Shown here piece by piece: positions 48,279 through 56,326 of a stretch of DNA of 64,000 bases. The number at the start of each line of letters is the position of its first letter. Position 1 is the first letter of the stretch. Under the pieces are notes generated by a model. That model saw nothing but the letters and a program-made list of their open reading frames with translations, searched no databases and was not told the origin of the DNA. The position numbers and the translations under genes are program-made. This stretch comes from Secundilactobacillus collinoides DSM 20515 = JCM 1123 (GTDB lineage Bacteria; Bacillota; Bacilli; Lactobacillales; Lactobacillaceae). The DNA is taken from the NCBI RefSeq assembly GCF_001435975.1, contig NZ_AYYR01000029.1, positions 1 through 64,000 on the forward strand, in the 5' to 3' direction.

Positions 48279-49094
48279 TTAACGGTTCACGTGAAGTAAG
48301 ACGTTGCCGAGACCCTTATCAAAGGTTGCTTTCCATTCACCCTTGGTCAGTGATTCAGGCAGGAGGAAGGTCCCACTTGAGACGCGTTGGCCAGCTTTTA
48401 GAGGCATGCCTTGTGCTTCGAGTTTTTCAACCAGCCACTTCAATGACTTCAGTGGGTTGCCGAGAACTTCTGACGAGGCGCCATCCTTCAGCTTCTTGCC
48501 ATCGTGGAAGAGTTCGCAATGGACGTTTGCTAAATCATCAACTGATTCAAATAACGCGTCGGTATCAACTTCTGTACCGTATGCAACGTAACCACCAACG
48601 GCGGCATCAGCCATGACAAGGTACTTTGATAGGCTTGGGAACCAGTCAGCAAAGCGTGAATCCGGCACTTCAACGGCCGGGGCAACCTTTGTTTTACGCA
48701 TCAGGTCTTCTAGTGAATCGTTTGCTGACAGGTCTTCCTTAGCGGTGAAGAGCATTTCAACTTCGGCTAATGGATCCATGACTTGGTCAGCTGCGACTGT
48801 AACGGGTGATTGTTCGAAATGACTAGTTAACTGCGCACCATAGAGTGGGCTATCGGAATCGAACATGTCCTGCGTCTGCTTGCTCGTTAAAGAGACTTTG
48901 TAGCCGCCGACTGCTTCGTTCTTTAATTCAGTTAACCGGCGTTGAACGCGGTAGGCAGAATCTTCATCGGTTAATTTGCCATCGAAATCTGACATCGTTA
49001 ATGGCTTGTGGGTCGTGTAGGCATCGAATAATTGGTTTGCGACAGTTTCTTCAGTTTCTGATAATTGTTGTTTGTTTAATACTTGTTCACTCAT
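48279..49094 (-). CDS. 2-keto-4-pentenoate hydratase family protein (MhpD-like)
   Basis: A 271-residue member of the fumarylacetoacetate hydrolase/MhpD superfamily. YKVSLTSKQTQDMF, DPLAEVEMLFTAKEDL (acidic metal ligands) and APAVEVPDSRFADW are the conserved core. SSEVLGNPLKSLKWLVEKL and VSSGTFLLPE are the typical C-terminal parts. True substrate unknown; no aromatic degradation genes are nearby. A T-box about 390 bases upstream suggests amino acid-dependent control, which is unusual for this family. Ribosome binding site GGAGG upstream of the ATG. Confidence 0.82.
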   Translation of the reverse strand: MSEQVLNKQQLSETEETVANQLFDAYTTHKPLTMSDFDGKLTDEDSAYRVQRRLTELKNEAVGGYKVSLTSKQTQDMFDSDSPLYGAQLTSHFEQSPVTVAADQVMDPLAEVEMLFTAKEDLSANDSLEDLMRKTKVAPAVEVPDSRFADWFPSLSKYLVMADAAVGGYVAYGTEVDTDALFESVDDLANVHCELFHDGKKLKDGASSEVLGNPLKSLKWLVEKLEAQGMPLKAGQRVSSGTFLLPESLTKGEWKATFDKGLGNVLLHVNR

Positions 49095-49113
49095 GGGCGA
49101 GACCTCCGTATGT

Positions 49114-49379
49114 TATGTGTAATAAAGTTATGTGCTAACAAATTTACTATGTGAAATATGTGGTGATGCAATATGTGTGTTGCTATGTGTGGCTCGCCGC
49201 GATCCTGAATATGTAAGTCAGGAATTATATGCTGCTGTGGCGGGTTCTATGAGAAATGGCACTTCATTAACTATGTGTGTGTTGCTAAGTGTTGGAACAA
49301 TATGTGTTGAAACGATATGTGTGTCTGTTAAACGATATGTGTTGAAACGGTTACTATGTGTTAACAATGAAGCTATGTG
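49114..49379 (-). repeat. Array of TATGTG/CACATA hexamers between T-box and hydratase gene
   Basis: Twelve exact TATGTG copies on the + strand (49114, 49129, 49148, 49157, 49172, 49184, 49272, 49301, 49316, 49336, 49355, 49374) plus variants at 49210 and 49286. Most gaps are 12 to 20 bases. In the transcript from the T-box they read CACATA, often within AACACATATCGTTT. Function unknown. Confidence 0.75.
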
Positions 49380-49439
49380 TTTGAAGCTCATAATCTGAAT
49401 GTCGCTTTTATCGTCTGAAGCCATAATGCCATCTTCCAT
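49218..49439 (-). CDS. Possible small protein or leader ORF downstream of the T-box
   Basis: A 73-codon frame with AAGGTGGTGAGG before its ATG, beginning 43 bases after the T-box terminator. The second half is built from the CACATA array and reads THIV three times. No family recognised. The biased repeats may simply reflect the DNA array, so this may not be a gene. Its placement as the first frame after the T-box is the only positive argument. Confidence 0.3.
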   Translation of the reverse strand: MEDGIMASDDKSDIQIMSFKHIASLLTHSNRFNTYRLTDTHIVSTHIVPTLSNTHIVNEVPFLIEPATAAYNS

Positions 49440-49481
49440 TTTTCCTCACCACCTTAAATTCTGAAGTTTTAATTTGAATGA

Positions 49482-49845
49482 CGAAAAAGCGTCCTTAATC
49501 GCAAACTAGTTGCGATTAAGGACGCTTTCACGTGGTACCACCTTATTTTATAATCTCATTTCTGAAATTACCTCTCACGTACGGCATTACTGCGATACGC
49601 TTGGCACGATAATGGGTGCACCCAACGTGTTCTACTTCCATCCCGAGTGTGATGCACCCGAGGGTTTCGGCACGTAGCTCAGAGATGATCATCGCCTTCG
49701 CTCGTACACTGCTTTTCACCAACCAGCAGCTCTCTACCTACGAAACGGAATTGATGTTTCTCGTCAACGCCTTTCATTCAAATTTAATGATTGGCATTAA
49801 TTTACACCCTGCTAGGTGAGGTGTCAACACTTAAATGGCAAAAAG
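49482..49845 (-). promoter_or_regulatory. T-box leader upstream of the MhpD-like gene
   Basis: On the minus strand it has a stem I region with GTTTCGTAGGTAGAGAGC and GGTTGGTGAAAAGCAG, the T-box core AAGGTGGTACCACG (49531-49544), and a terminator whose perfect stem is GCGTCCTTAATCGCAA / TTGCGATTAAGGACGC followed by TTTTTC (49482-49528). The specifier is ambiguous: GCGATGATCATCTCTGAGC offers ATC (Ile) at the spacing seen in the other two T-boxes, but ATG or GAT cannot be excluded. Confidence 0.88.
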
Positions 49846-49945
49846 ATTAGAAAACGTGAGAACGTTTTAATTACAAATGCCTGTACAGCAGGTGATTGGA
49901 ACTGACAAAAAAATTTTTAATTTTTGGCAGGTGTGCCCACAAAAA

Positions 49946-49993
49946 ATGAATCACCTTTAATTTGGCAATCGCCAAGCAGGTGATTCATTTTAT
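49946..49993 (-). terminator. Terminator of the second aldo/keto reductase gene
   Basis: AATGAATCACCT pairs with AGGTGATTCATT. A smaller TTGGC/GCCAA hairpin sits in the loop. T-rich sequence on both sides allows bidirectional use. Confidence 0.75.
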
Positions 49994-50083
49994 TCACGTG
50001 CTGGCTGAATACGGTAAAGCGCATTCAACCAGCATTAGCAATCAGAGGACAATAAAGACATTTCAGATTGTCATAATCGGCCC

Positions 50084-50971
50084 TTACTTTTTAGTGTTCA
50101 AACTATCTAGGCGACTGATGTCCTCGGGGGTTAAATCAAAATCAAACACATTAAGATTTTCGCGCATATGAGCTTCATGGCCGGCTTTAGGAAGCGGCAA
50201 ATACTGATGATCGAGAGACCAGCGCAATAGAATTTGAGACACAGTTTTGTGATATTTAGCAGCTAATTCTTGATATAGCGGTACTTTGAAGGATCGGCCC
50301 TGACCAAAAGGACTGTACGCCTCCGTAATTATTTGATGAGCGTCATCGTACTTAACGGTCTCCGGTAATACTTGACTCGGATTCAATCTAATTTGATTGA
50401 CCATTGGTTGAACACTGACATTTTTAAACACGCGTTCAAAGTGGGCAGGATAAAAATTAGAGACACCCAGTGCCTTGATTTTCCCTTCGTGATACAGTTC
50501 TGTCATGGCTTGCCAGCTGCTGGCCACATTCTCAAACCAATTATCAACAGGATTATCAGGGGTTGGATATTCATCGACCATTGCCTGCCACGATTCGGTA
50601 TCCTGTTCCCGCTCAGAGGGCGTACGGTCAGCGGGAGAATGAATCAGATACAAGTCAACATAGTCAAGTTGTAATCGTTCGAGTGATTTTTCAAATGCAA
50701 TTTTAGTTTTTTGGTACCCCTGGTCAGCATTCCAAAGTTTTGTCGTAATAAACAGGTCTTCTCTGGGTAGCTTACTGTTACGGATACCCTGACCGACAGC
50801 TTCTTCATTCCCATAAACAGCGGCTGTATCAATGTGACGATAGCCAACCGTTAAGGCGGTGGTGACCGTTTGGGCGCCGGCTTCATTATTTGGTACGAGC
50901 CAAGTACCAAACGCAATTTTGGGGATTTTGGTGCCGTTGTTTAACGTATAATGTTCGTTTTCGATTTTAAT
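50084..50971 (-). CDS. Aldo/keto reductase with a non-standard start codon
   Basis: A continuous 295-codon frame for a 2,5-diketogluconate reductase-type AKR. The tetrad is at the same positions as in the paralogue at 30161: D48 and Y53 in HIDTAAVYGNE, K78 in TTKLW, H111 in LIHSP. The frame has no ATG, GTG or TTG before the conserved YTLNNGTKIPKIAFGTW. An in-frame TGA lies just upstream. The strong AAAGGGG site is followed four bases later by ATT (50971), next to ATA. Translation probably begins at AUU, or the start codon has been mutated and expression is reduced. Downstream ATGs would remove the cofactor and active-site strands. Confidence 0.82.
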   Translation of the reverse strand: MKIENEHYTLNNGTKIPKIAFGTWLVPNNEAGAQTVTTALTVGYRHIDTAAVYGNEEAVGQGIRNSKLPREDLFITTKLWNADQGYQKTKIAFEKSLERLQLDYVDLYLIHSPADRTPSEREQDTESWQAMVDEYPTPDNPVDNWFENVASSWQAMTELYHEGKIKALGVSNFYPAHFERVFKNVSVQPMVNQIRLNPSQVLPETVKYDDAHQIITEAYSPFGQGRSFKVPLYQELAAKYHKTVSQILLRWSLDHQYLPLPKAGHEAHMRENLNVFDFDLTPEDISRLDSLNTKK

Positions 50972-51634
50972 TATTCCCCTTTCGAATCATATGTTCTGAT
51001 CGCTAGCAGGCAATTTTGATGTGATTAAGGTGAACCGTGAATTGGTAATGAGACGATTTGAGACAGCCTTAGAATGTGTTGTGGTTGACTAGCAGCGGGA
51101 TCCTTCATGATTATTTGTTAGACAAGTTCCCCAAAATAAGGCAAGAAAATGAATGTCAAACTTTCTTTTTGACCATCAAGCGGCATTAAATCCTCTCAAA
51201 GTGTTTTGTGCCACGATTTTCTTGTGGTAATGACAAAATGGCACGGCTCATTCCCAGCATGGCGGTTATCAGCCACGAGCGTACGCTTTGAGCTAAGAGT
51301 TGTCAATTACAGATATAGTTTATTTTTTTATAAATCGATATTTTTACTGTTCATTGTCACAGTTATGTAGTATTCTGTTAACTCTTAGTAAGTGAACTGT
51401 CATGAAACGGTCACATTACTAGAGAAATATTGTTGGAAAACGGGACATTTATCCGCTTCCAACACCGATGTTATGCGGTTTGATTTTGATAGTGGCCGTG
51501 CGCCCGACGCACTTCCATGGTATACTTTTAACAATAAATCACGCCAATTTAACCACATATATCCCAGATTGAATTCTAAACGAGAGGGTCGCAGGTCTAA
51601 GCTGCGATACCAACGGAAGAGAGGGAATCCCCCG
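50972..51634. other. Gap between the aldo/keto reductase and the C39-like peptidase
   Basis: No convincing gene. The peptidase frame happens to stay open back to 51392 without a ribosome binding site. A hairpin GTGCCA/TGGCAC with GCCAC/GTGG lies at about 51209-51245. Otherwise nothing recognised. Confidence 0.4.
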
Positions 51635-53143
51635 ATGAAACTATCACGATTTATTTTGGGGACAGCACTTGGGTTAGCTGCCGGTGCTGTTGCCTTTTAC
51701 TATAAGAAGAATACCGACGTTCTGGCACCAGAACGATTGAGTAATACCCGAATTTTTGACGACTTTGCGGGCGTTGATTTACAACGCTTTGGCAAACAAC
51801 TGTCTTACGCCGCCACAGATGGCAGTGCACTGGTCTTGGAACAGCACGATGATGCCTACGTAGCGGAAGGCATTTTATTAACGCCAGCGTTTAAGCTCAC
51901 TAGTTTTAAGACACTGGTCATTTCCTGGAACGCGTTGACCCCCCGCGGTACCAGTGTTGAAGTGGCTGCGCAAGTGCTTGTGGATGACGAGTGGTCCAAG
52001 TGGCACAGCTGGGGCCACTGGTCTGCCAGTCAGCCAAGCGCCAGTGAAACCGAGGATTCGGCGGACCGGTTAGCCAGTCTTGATACCGATACGCTGACGG
52101 CATCGGGCGTTGCCACTGAAGTTCGCCTACGGGTCAAACTGCACTCGGATGATGCTACTCAGACCCCTGTGCTGAAGTTGCTGGCGGCGAGTGTGAAGCC
52201 GCTGGACCGTGATCTAATGGCAGATGACCATCCAATTGATTTGGATAAGGTCATTTCTGCACCAGCTTACTCACAAGAAATTCGCGATCCAAAATTGGCG
52301 CCAGGTATTTGCAGCCCCACTACGGTTTCAATGGCCGTGAACCGGCAAAATGCTGATATCTTGCCCGAAGAGGCCGCGATGCGCAACTACGATCAGACTT
52401 ACGATGGGTTTGGCAACTGGTCATTTAGCACGGCCTTAGCCGGTAGTCTCGGCTACCACGCGTACACCGCCTTTACGACTTTGAATGGGTTGCGGCATCA
52501 GATTGCAGATGGTTATCCAGTCGGGGTCAGTGTGAAGTACACGAATGATCCGAACCAAACGGATCTGCCATACGTCAAGGGGACGCCAGGCAGCACCTAT
52601 GGCCATTTGTTGCTGGTCACTGGATTTACGAAGATTGATGGCGAAGATTACGTGGCGGTCAATGATTCATACGCGGATGATGACGCTAGTGCAAAACGAT
52701 TTTATCGCCTAGACCAATTCAGTAAAGCGTGGGGTTCGCGGGTTGCTTATATCATTGAAGAAAACTATCAGGGATATGAACGATTGATGCAGCCGTCCCG
52801 CATTACGGTAACATTACTGCCAGATGATGATCAGCAGCACTTTACCGTTTGCGAAAATGATAATTTACGGCCATTAACACCGACAGAGTACGAAAAAACG
52901 GGTCATTTTGATGAAGAAACCATGACTGTAGCATACTGCTTCAACGATGACGGCAATAAGGCCAGCCTAGCTAACCAGCATTTCTACTACGCTGATGTGG
53001 ATGAACAGGGTCGAATCGTGCTTGACGTCAAAACACTGAAGCTCAAGCATCCGGCAGCGACTGTGCTCACCGTTTACGTGGCCCGGTTGGCAGCACCAAC
53101 GCTGACTGCTGCCATTGATCTAGATGAGATTCATGAAGACTAA
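51635..53143 (+). CDS. Membrane-anchored C39-like peptidase family protein
   Basis: A 502-residue protein with an N-terminal signal anchor (LSRFILGTALGLAAGAVAFY). The first half is beta-rich and resembles a carbohydrate-binding or sandwich domain. The second holds a papain-like C39_2 domain: C226 in PGICSPTTVSM, H324 in TYGHLLLVTGF and the polar VNDSY near 343 form the likely triad. A C-terminal beta domain follows. GAGAGGG just before 51635 fixes the start. The amidase gene overlaps its 3' end, so the pair probably acts together in the cell wall. Confidence 0.8.
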   Translation: MKLSRFILGTALGLAAGAVAFYYKKNTDVLAPERLSNTRIFDDFAGVDLQRFGKQLSYAATDGSALVLEQHDDAYVAEGILLTPAFKLTSFKTLVISWNALTPRGTSVEVAAQVLVDDEWSKWHSWGHWSASQPSASETEDSADRLASLDTDTLTASGVATEVRLRVKLHSDDATQTPVLKLLAASVKPLDRDLMADDHPIDLDKVISAPAYSQEIRDPKLAPGICSPTTVSMAVNRQNADILPEEAAMRNYDQTYDGFGNWSFSTALAGSLGYHAYTAFTTLNGLRHQIADGYPVGVSVKYTNDPNQTDLPYVKGTPGSTYGHLLLVTGFTKIDGEDYVAVNDSYADDDASAKRFYRLDQFSKAWGSRVAYIIEENYQGYERLMQPSRITVTLLPDDDQQHFTVCENDNLRPLTPTEYEKTGHFDEETMTVAYCFNDDGNKASLANQHFYYADVDEQGRIVLDVKTLKLKHPAATVLTVYVARLAAPTLTAAIDLDEIHED

Positions 53144-54125
53144 CCAAATTCCGGCAAAACGATCGAATTATACCCGTGCTGACCGACCCGAACAGGTGCC
53201 GGTGACCCACATCGTGATCCATTCAACTGAGCTGTCATATCCGGAAACGGTCCAACGGTTTCAGGAGGCGCACGATGTGAGCGCTCACTATGTGCTGCGG
53301 CAGTCAGACGGTTTGGTGACGCAGATGGTGGCACCACACAACGTGGCCTGGCACGCGGGTAACTGGGAGTTGAATTGCCGTGCGGTGGGCATTGAACAAG
53401 AGGCGTATGTTGGTGAGCCAGAATCGTTTACCAAAACGATGTTGCGCAGCCTGACAACGCTGGTGTCGCAACTCAGCACGCAATTTAACGTGCCGCTGGA
53501 CCGCGACCACCTGTTAGGCCACGATAATTTGTGTGCCATGACCGCCTCCGGCCAGCTGGCGATGCACCAAGACCCGGGCCGCTACTTTGATTGGCGTCAA
53601 TTATTGACCGATCTAGGGGCTTCAGTCGAGGGCCGCGGGGTGCCAGTTGTTGGCGAACCAGTGGTCGTTTGTGTTATGGTTGCTGACCTATACCAATCCC
53701 CAGAACAGGGCGCAAAGCTGCTCACAGATGAGACGCTGCCTGGATGGACGCATCAGGTTTCCTACGGGCAGCGATTCGTTTGCGCTGACAAAAAAGGTGA
53801 CTGGGTGGCAATCTGGTACAGCGGCAAGCTGGCCTGGTGTCACAATCCCGAGTACGATGTTTTACAGGCGTGCGAGGGCGACGTGTTCACGCTTGGTGCG
53901 CCGACCGCCATTTATGGCACAACGGCACCGGATGCCGACTCGATTGCACGCTTAAACACGGCGGAACAGTACGTTGCTGGTCCCACGTTGCACCAACTTG
54001 TCAGTGTTGACGATAACGGGCAATTGCGGGCAACTCTAAACACAAAAGCTTACTATCAATTCTTTTATAATCACCGGATTGCATTTGTGCCAATTGACAC
54101 TGTGCATTTCGAAAAAAAAGTGTAG
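53124..54125 (+). CDS. N-acetylmuramoyl-L-alanine amidase (Amidase_2/PGRP type)
   Basis: A 333-residue amidase. The catalytic domain (about 20-165) has THIVIHSTELSYPETV (first zinc histidine), SAHYVLRQSDG, NVAWHAGNW, IGIEQE-like AVGIEQEAY, and LLGHDNLC with HQDPGRYFDW. The C-terminal part (about 180-260) resembles an SH3b wall-binding module. No signal peptide is visible, which is odd for a wall hydrolase; it may be released by lysis or act on imported fragments. The ATG at 53124 (or 53133) lies within the end of the preceding gene. Confidence 0.85.
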   Translation: MRFMKTNQIPAKRSNYTRADRPEQVPVTHIVIHSTELSYPETVQRFQEAHDVSAHYVLRQSDGLVTQMVAPHNVAWHAGNWELNCRAVGIEQEAYVGEPESFTKTMLRSLTTLVSQLSTQFNVPLDRDHLLGHDNLCAMTASGQLAMHQDPGRYFDWRQLLTDLGASVEGRGVPVVGEPVVVCVMVADLYQSPEQGAKLLTDETLPGWTHQVSYGQRFVCADKKGDWVAIWYSGKLAWCHNPEYDVLQACEGDVFTLGAPTAIYGTTAPDADSIARLNTAEQYVAGPTLHQLVSVDDNGQLRATLNTKAYYQFFYNHRIAFVPIDTVHFEKKV

Positions 54126-54130
54126 AATAA

Positions 54131-54170
54131 ATAAGTCTTGGCTGAAGATGCCGAGACTTATTTTTTTTAG
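54131..54170 (+). terminator. Terminator of the peptidase-amidase operon
   Basis: AATAAGTCTTGG pairs with CCGAGACTTATT and is followed by TTTTTT. Confidence 0.85.
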
Positions 54171-54349
54171 CTGAAAAAGTACAAAAATTGTGTGTTTTAT
54201 GCGAAAACTCGGAGTGTCACGTTTTCGGTATGCAGGTTTTAAACATCGCGTCATGACAAGCTTTCAATCATAAAAAAGTTTCGGAAATTTTTCACAAAAA
54301 TGCCACAGTTTATTAATGTTTTTCCGGTACACTACTATTATAGTATAGA

Positions 54350-54363
54350 TAAAACCGCTTTCA
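54350..54363. promoter_or_regulatory. cre-like site upstream of the amino acid antiporter
   Basis: TAAAACCGCTTTCA (reverse TGAAAGCGGTTTTA) fits the cre consensus except for one position and is nearly the mirror of the site upstream of glpF. TATAGT-like -10 sequence lies just before it. Confidence 0.4.
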
Positions 54364-54406
54364 TTAATTTATGAAAGGGCGCAAGCAAAAGGAATGAGGG
54401 AAAACA

Positions 54407-55825
54407 ATGGCAACTCAATCGAAAAAAATCAACGGTGCCGCCCTAACTGCACTGGTGGTCACAACTGCCATCGGTTCGGGAATCTTTGCGTTAAGCTCAG
54501 ACTTGGCTGCCGCCGCTTCTCCGGGAGCTGCCTTGATCTCATGGCTGATTGTCGGCTTTGGGGTGATGATGTTGGCCAGTTGTTTTAATAATTTACTCAC
54601 CAAACGATCCGACCTGGAAGGTATCTTTGCGTACGGGAAGGAAGGTTTCGGTCCCTTTGTCGGCTTCATCAGCGGCTGGGGGTACTGGATGTCGTCCTGG
54701 CTTGGCAACGTGGCTTTCGCAACGGTCTGCATGAGTGCTCTGGGCTACTTTTTCCCGGTGTTTGCAAAGGACAACAGTCCGATATCCATCCTCGTGGCCA
54801 GTATTCTGGCGTGGAGTTTAACATTATTAGTGAATCATGGTATTGAAAGCGCCGCGTTGATGAACGCTGTGATCACCATTTGTAAGTTGATTCCGATCTT
54901 TACGTTTATCGTAGTGGCAGCAATTTTGTTCAAGGGGCACGTTTTTACCGCTCAATTCTGGGGTAACATGACGGCCCCAGTGACGATCGGCAGCGTTGCC
55001 GGTCAAATTAAACAGTGCATGATGATCATGATGTGGGTCTTTGTCGGAATCGAAGGCGCCACGGTGCTGTCGTCCCGGGCTAAGTCGCGAAAAACGGCCG
55101 GGCGTGCGACAATTATTGGGGTTGCCTGCCTGATCTTTATCTATGTCCTGGCGTCCATTCTGCCATATGGCTATATGACGCGAGCCGAATTGATTCAATT
55201 AAAGCAGCCGGCAATGGTCTACATGTTCCAGCAAATGGTCGGCCCATGGGGCGGTGCGTTTATCAGTATTGGCCTCTTTGTTTCCATCATGGGGGCCTGG
55301 CTGTCCTGGACGATGCTGCCTGCTGAAACGATGCGGCTTATGGCGGAACAGGGGCTGTTACCGAAACGGTTTGCTAAGGAAAACAAACACGGTGTGCCAA
55401 CACTCGCACTGATGACCACTGCCTGCATGGTACAGGCGTTTATGATCATGCTGATCTTTGCTGAAAAGGCCTATGAGTTTGCTTACAGTTTGTGTACCGC
55501 GGCTATCGTGGTGTGTTACATCATTGTCGCGGCTTACCAGATCAAGTATTCCTGGCAAAATCGCACGGCGAAGGGCAATAAACTGCAACTCATGATTGGT
55601 ATCTTCACTCTGATCTTTGAAGTTGTCGCGATTACACTTGCAGGGCTGCAGTATTTGTTTGTCTGCCTTGTCGTTTACATCCCCGGTATTATTCTTTATA
55701 TGTACACGAAAAAACAAAACGAAGACCGCCTACTTTCAAAACACGAGTGGTCAGCCACTATTCTCATTTGCAGCGGTGCCGTCATTACGGTCACGATGCT
55801 GCTGATGGGTCAGATCCATCTATAA
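54407..55825 (+). CDS. Basic amino acid/polyamine antiporter (APA family)
   Basis: A 472-residue antiporter with 12 predicted membrane helices. ALTALVVTTAIGSGIFALSS at the start and MMWVFVGIEGATVLSSRAKS in the middle are typical of the APA family, which includes arginine/ornithine and amino acid/amine exchangers. LPAETMRLMAEQGLLPKRFA is also diagnostic. Which pair it exchanges cannot be told; no decarboxylase or arginine deiminase gene is adjacent. Start at the ATG after GAGGGAAAAC. Confidence 0.88.
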   Translation: MATQSKKINGAALTALVVTTAIGSGIFALSSDLAAAASPGAALISWLIVGFGVMMLASCFNNLLTKRSDLEGIFAYGKEGFGPFVGFISGWGYWMSSWLGNVAFATVCMSALGYFFPVFAKDNSPISILVASILAWSLTLLVNHGIESAALMNAVITICKLIPIFTFIVVAAILFKGHVFTAQFWGNMTAPVTIGSVAGQIKQCMMIMMWVFVGIEGATVLSSRAKSRKTAGRATIIGVACLIFIYVLASILPYGYMTRAELIQLKQPAMVYMFQQMVGPWGGAFISIGLFVSIMGAWLSWTMLPAETMRLMAEQGLLPKRFAKENKHGVPTLALMTTACMVQAFMIMLIFAEKAYEFAYSLCTAAIVVCYIIVAAYQIKYSWQNRTAKGNKLQLMIGIFTLIFEVVAITLAGLQYLFVCLVVYIPGIILYMYTKKQNEDRLLSKHEWSATILICSGAVITVTMLLMGQIHL

Positions 55826-55843
55826 ATTAATCATATTTTACTT

Positions 55844-55880
55844 GAGCAGAACTGCGTAGATTGCGGTTCTGCTTTTTTGG
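55844..55880 (+). terminator. Terminator of the antiporter gene
   Basis: AGCAGAACTGC pairs with GCGGTTCTGCT, one mismatch, then TTTTTT. Confidence 0.85.
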
Positions 55881-56082
55881 CATTCGATTAGAAATTAGGT
55901 TTGGAGTTGGATCCCGTTGCATTCCGCAATTCGGCACGGCATCAAAGCGGCTCGAGATGAAGCTGATTTGGTTGTTGCTGTACGCCATCTGAATGGTGGT
56001 TCATCGACTTGCATGCCACTAGATAGGCAAAGAACGTCCGCGAGACGCCTCCTAAAACTAGCGACTACAAACTGAATGAAAG

Positions 56083-56240
56083 TGCATACATTTTGCATAA
56101 ACTACTTAATATTCTCTAATTAATACAAAGAAAAGCTAAAGAAATATGCAGAAAATATACCCTAATTTATGTATATTAGCCCTATTAATGCAGAATTTAT
56201 ACAGAAAAACGCTTAAATTTGATAAATTCAAAAATAATCA
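56083..56240. promoter_or_regulatory. Cluster of ARG-box-like sites upstream of argC
   Basis: Several matches to the ArgR half-site pattern (TGNAT...ATNCA): TGCATACATTTTGCAT (56083-56098), TATGCAGAAAATATAC (56145-56160), TTAATGCAGAATTTATACAG (56185-56204) and ATTCAAAAATAATCATTGCA near 56226. Multiple sites in front of an arginine operon fit repression by ArgR. Confidence 0.55.
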
Positions 56241-56268
56241 TTGCATTTTGGTAACATTGCGTTATAGT
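56241..56268 (+). promoter_or_regulatory. argC promoter
   Basis: TTGCAT (56241-56246), a 16-base spacer and TATAGT (56263-56268). It sits immediately after the ARG-box cluster and about 58 bases before the argC start. Confidence 0.55.
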
Positions 56269-56326
56269 TAGACACATACGAAAAAAGTAATTAAATTCTA
56301 ATTTAAAGAACGAATGGGGTGAGTGC

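Noticed and set aside
49132-49398. Plus-strand 88-codon cysteine-rich frame
   Set aside because: It is antisense to the T-box transcript and composed of the TATGTG array (ICV/MCV repeats), without ribosome binding site.
50084-50847. Frameshifted aldo/keto reductase pseudogene (two overlapping frames at 50084-50653 and 50644-50847)
   Set aside because: Reading the minus strand by hand gives one uninterrupted frame from 50971; only the start codon is non-standard.
51392-51634. N-terminal extension of the C39-like peptidase
   Set aside because: No ribosome binding site or family similarity; the signal anchor starts at 51635 behind GAGAGGG.
55895-56098. 67-codon minus-strand frame before argC
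   Set aside because: No ribosome binding site or family; the region fits an ArgR-type control region instead.
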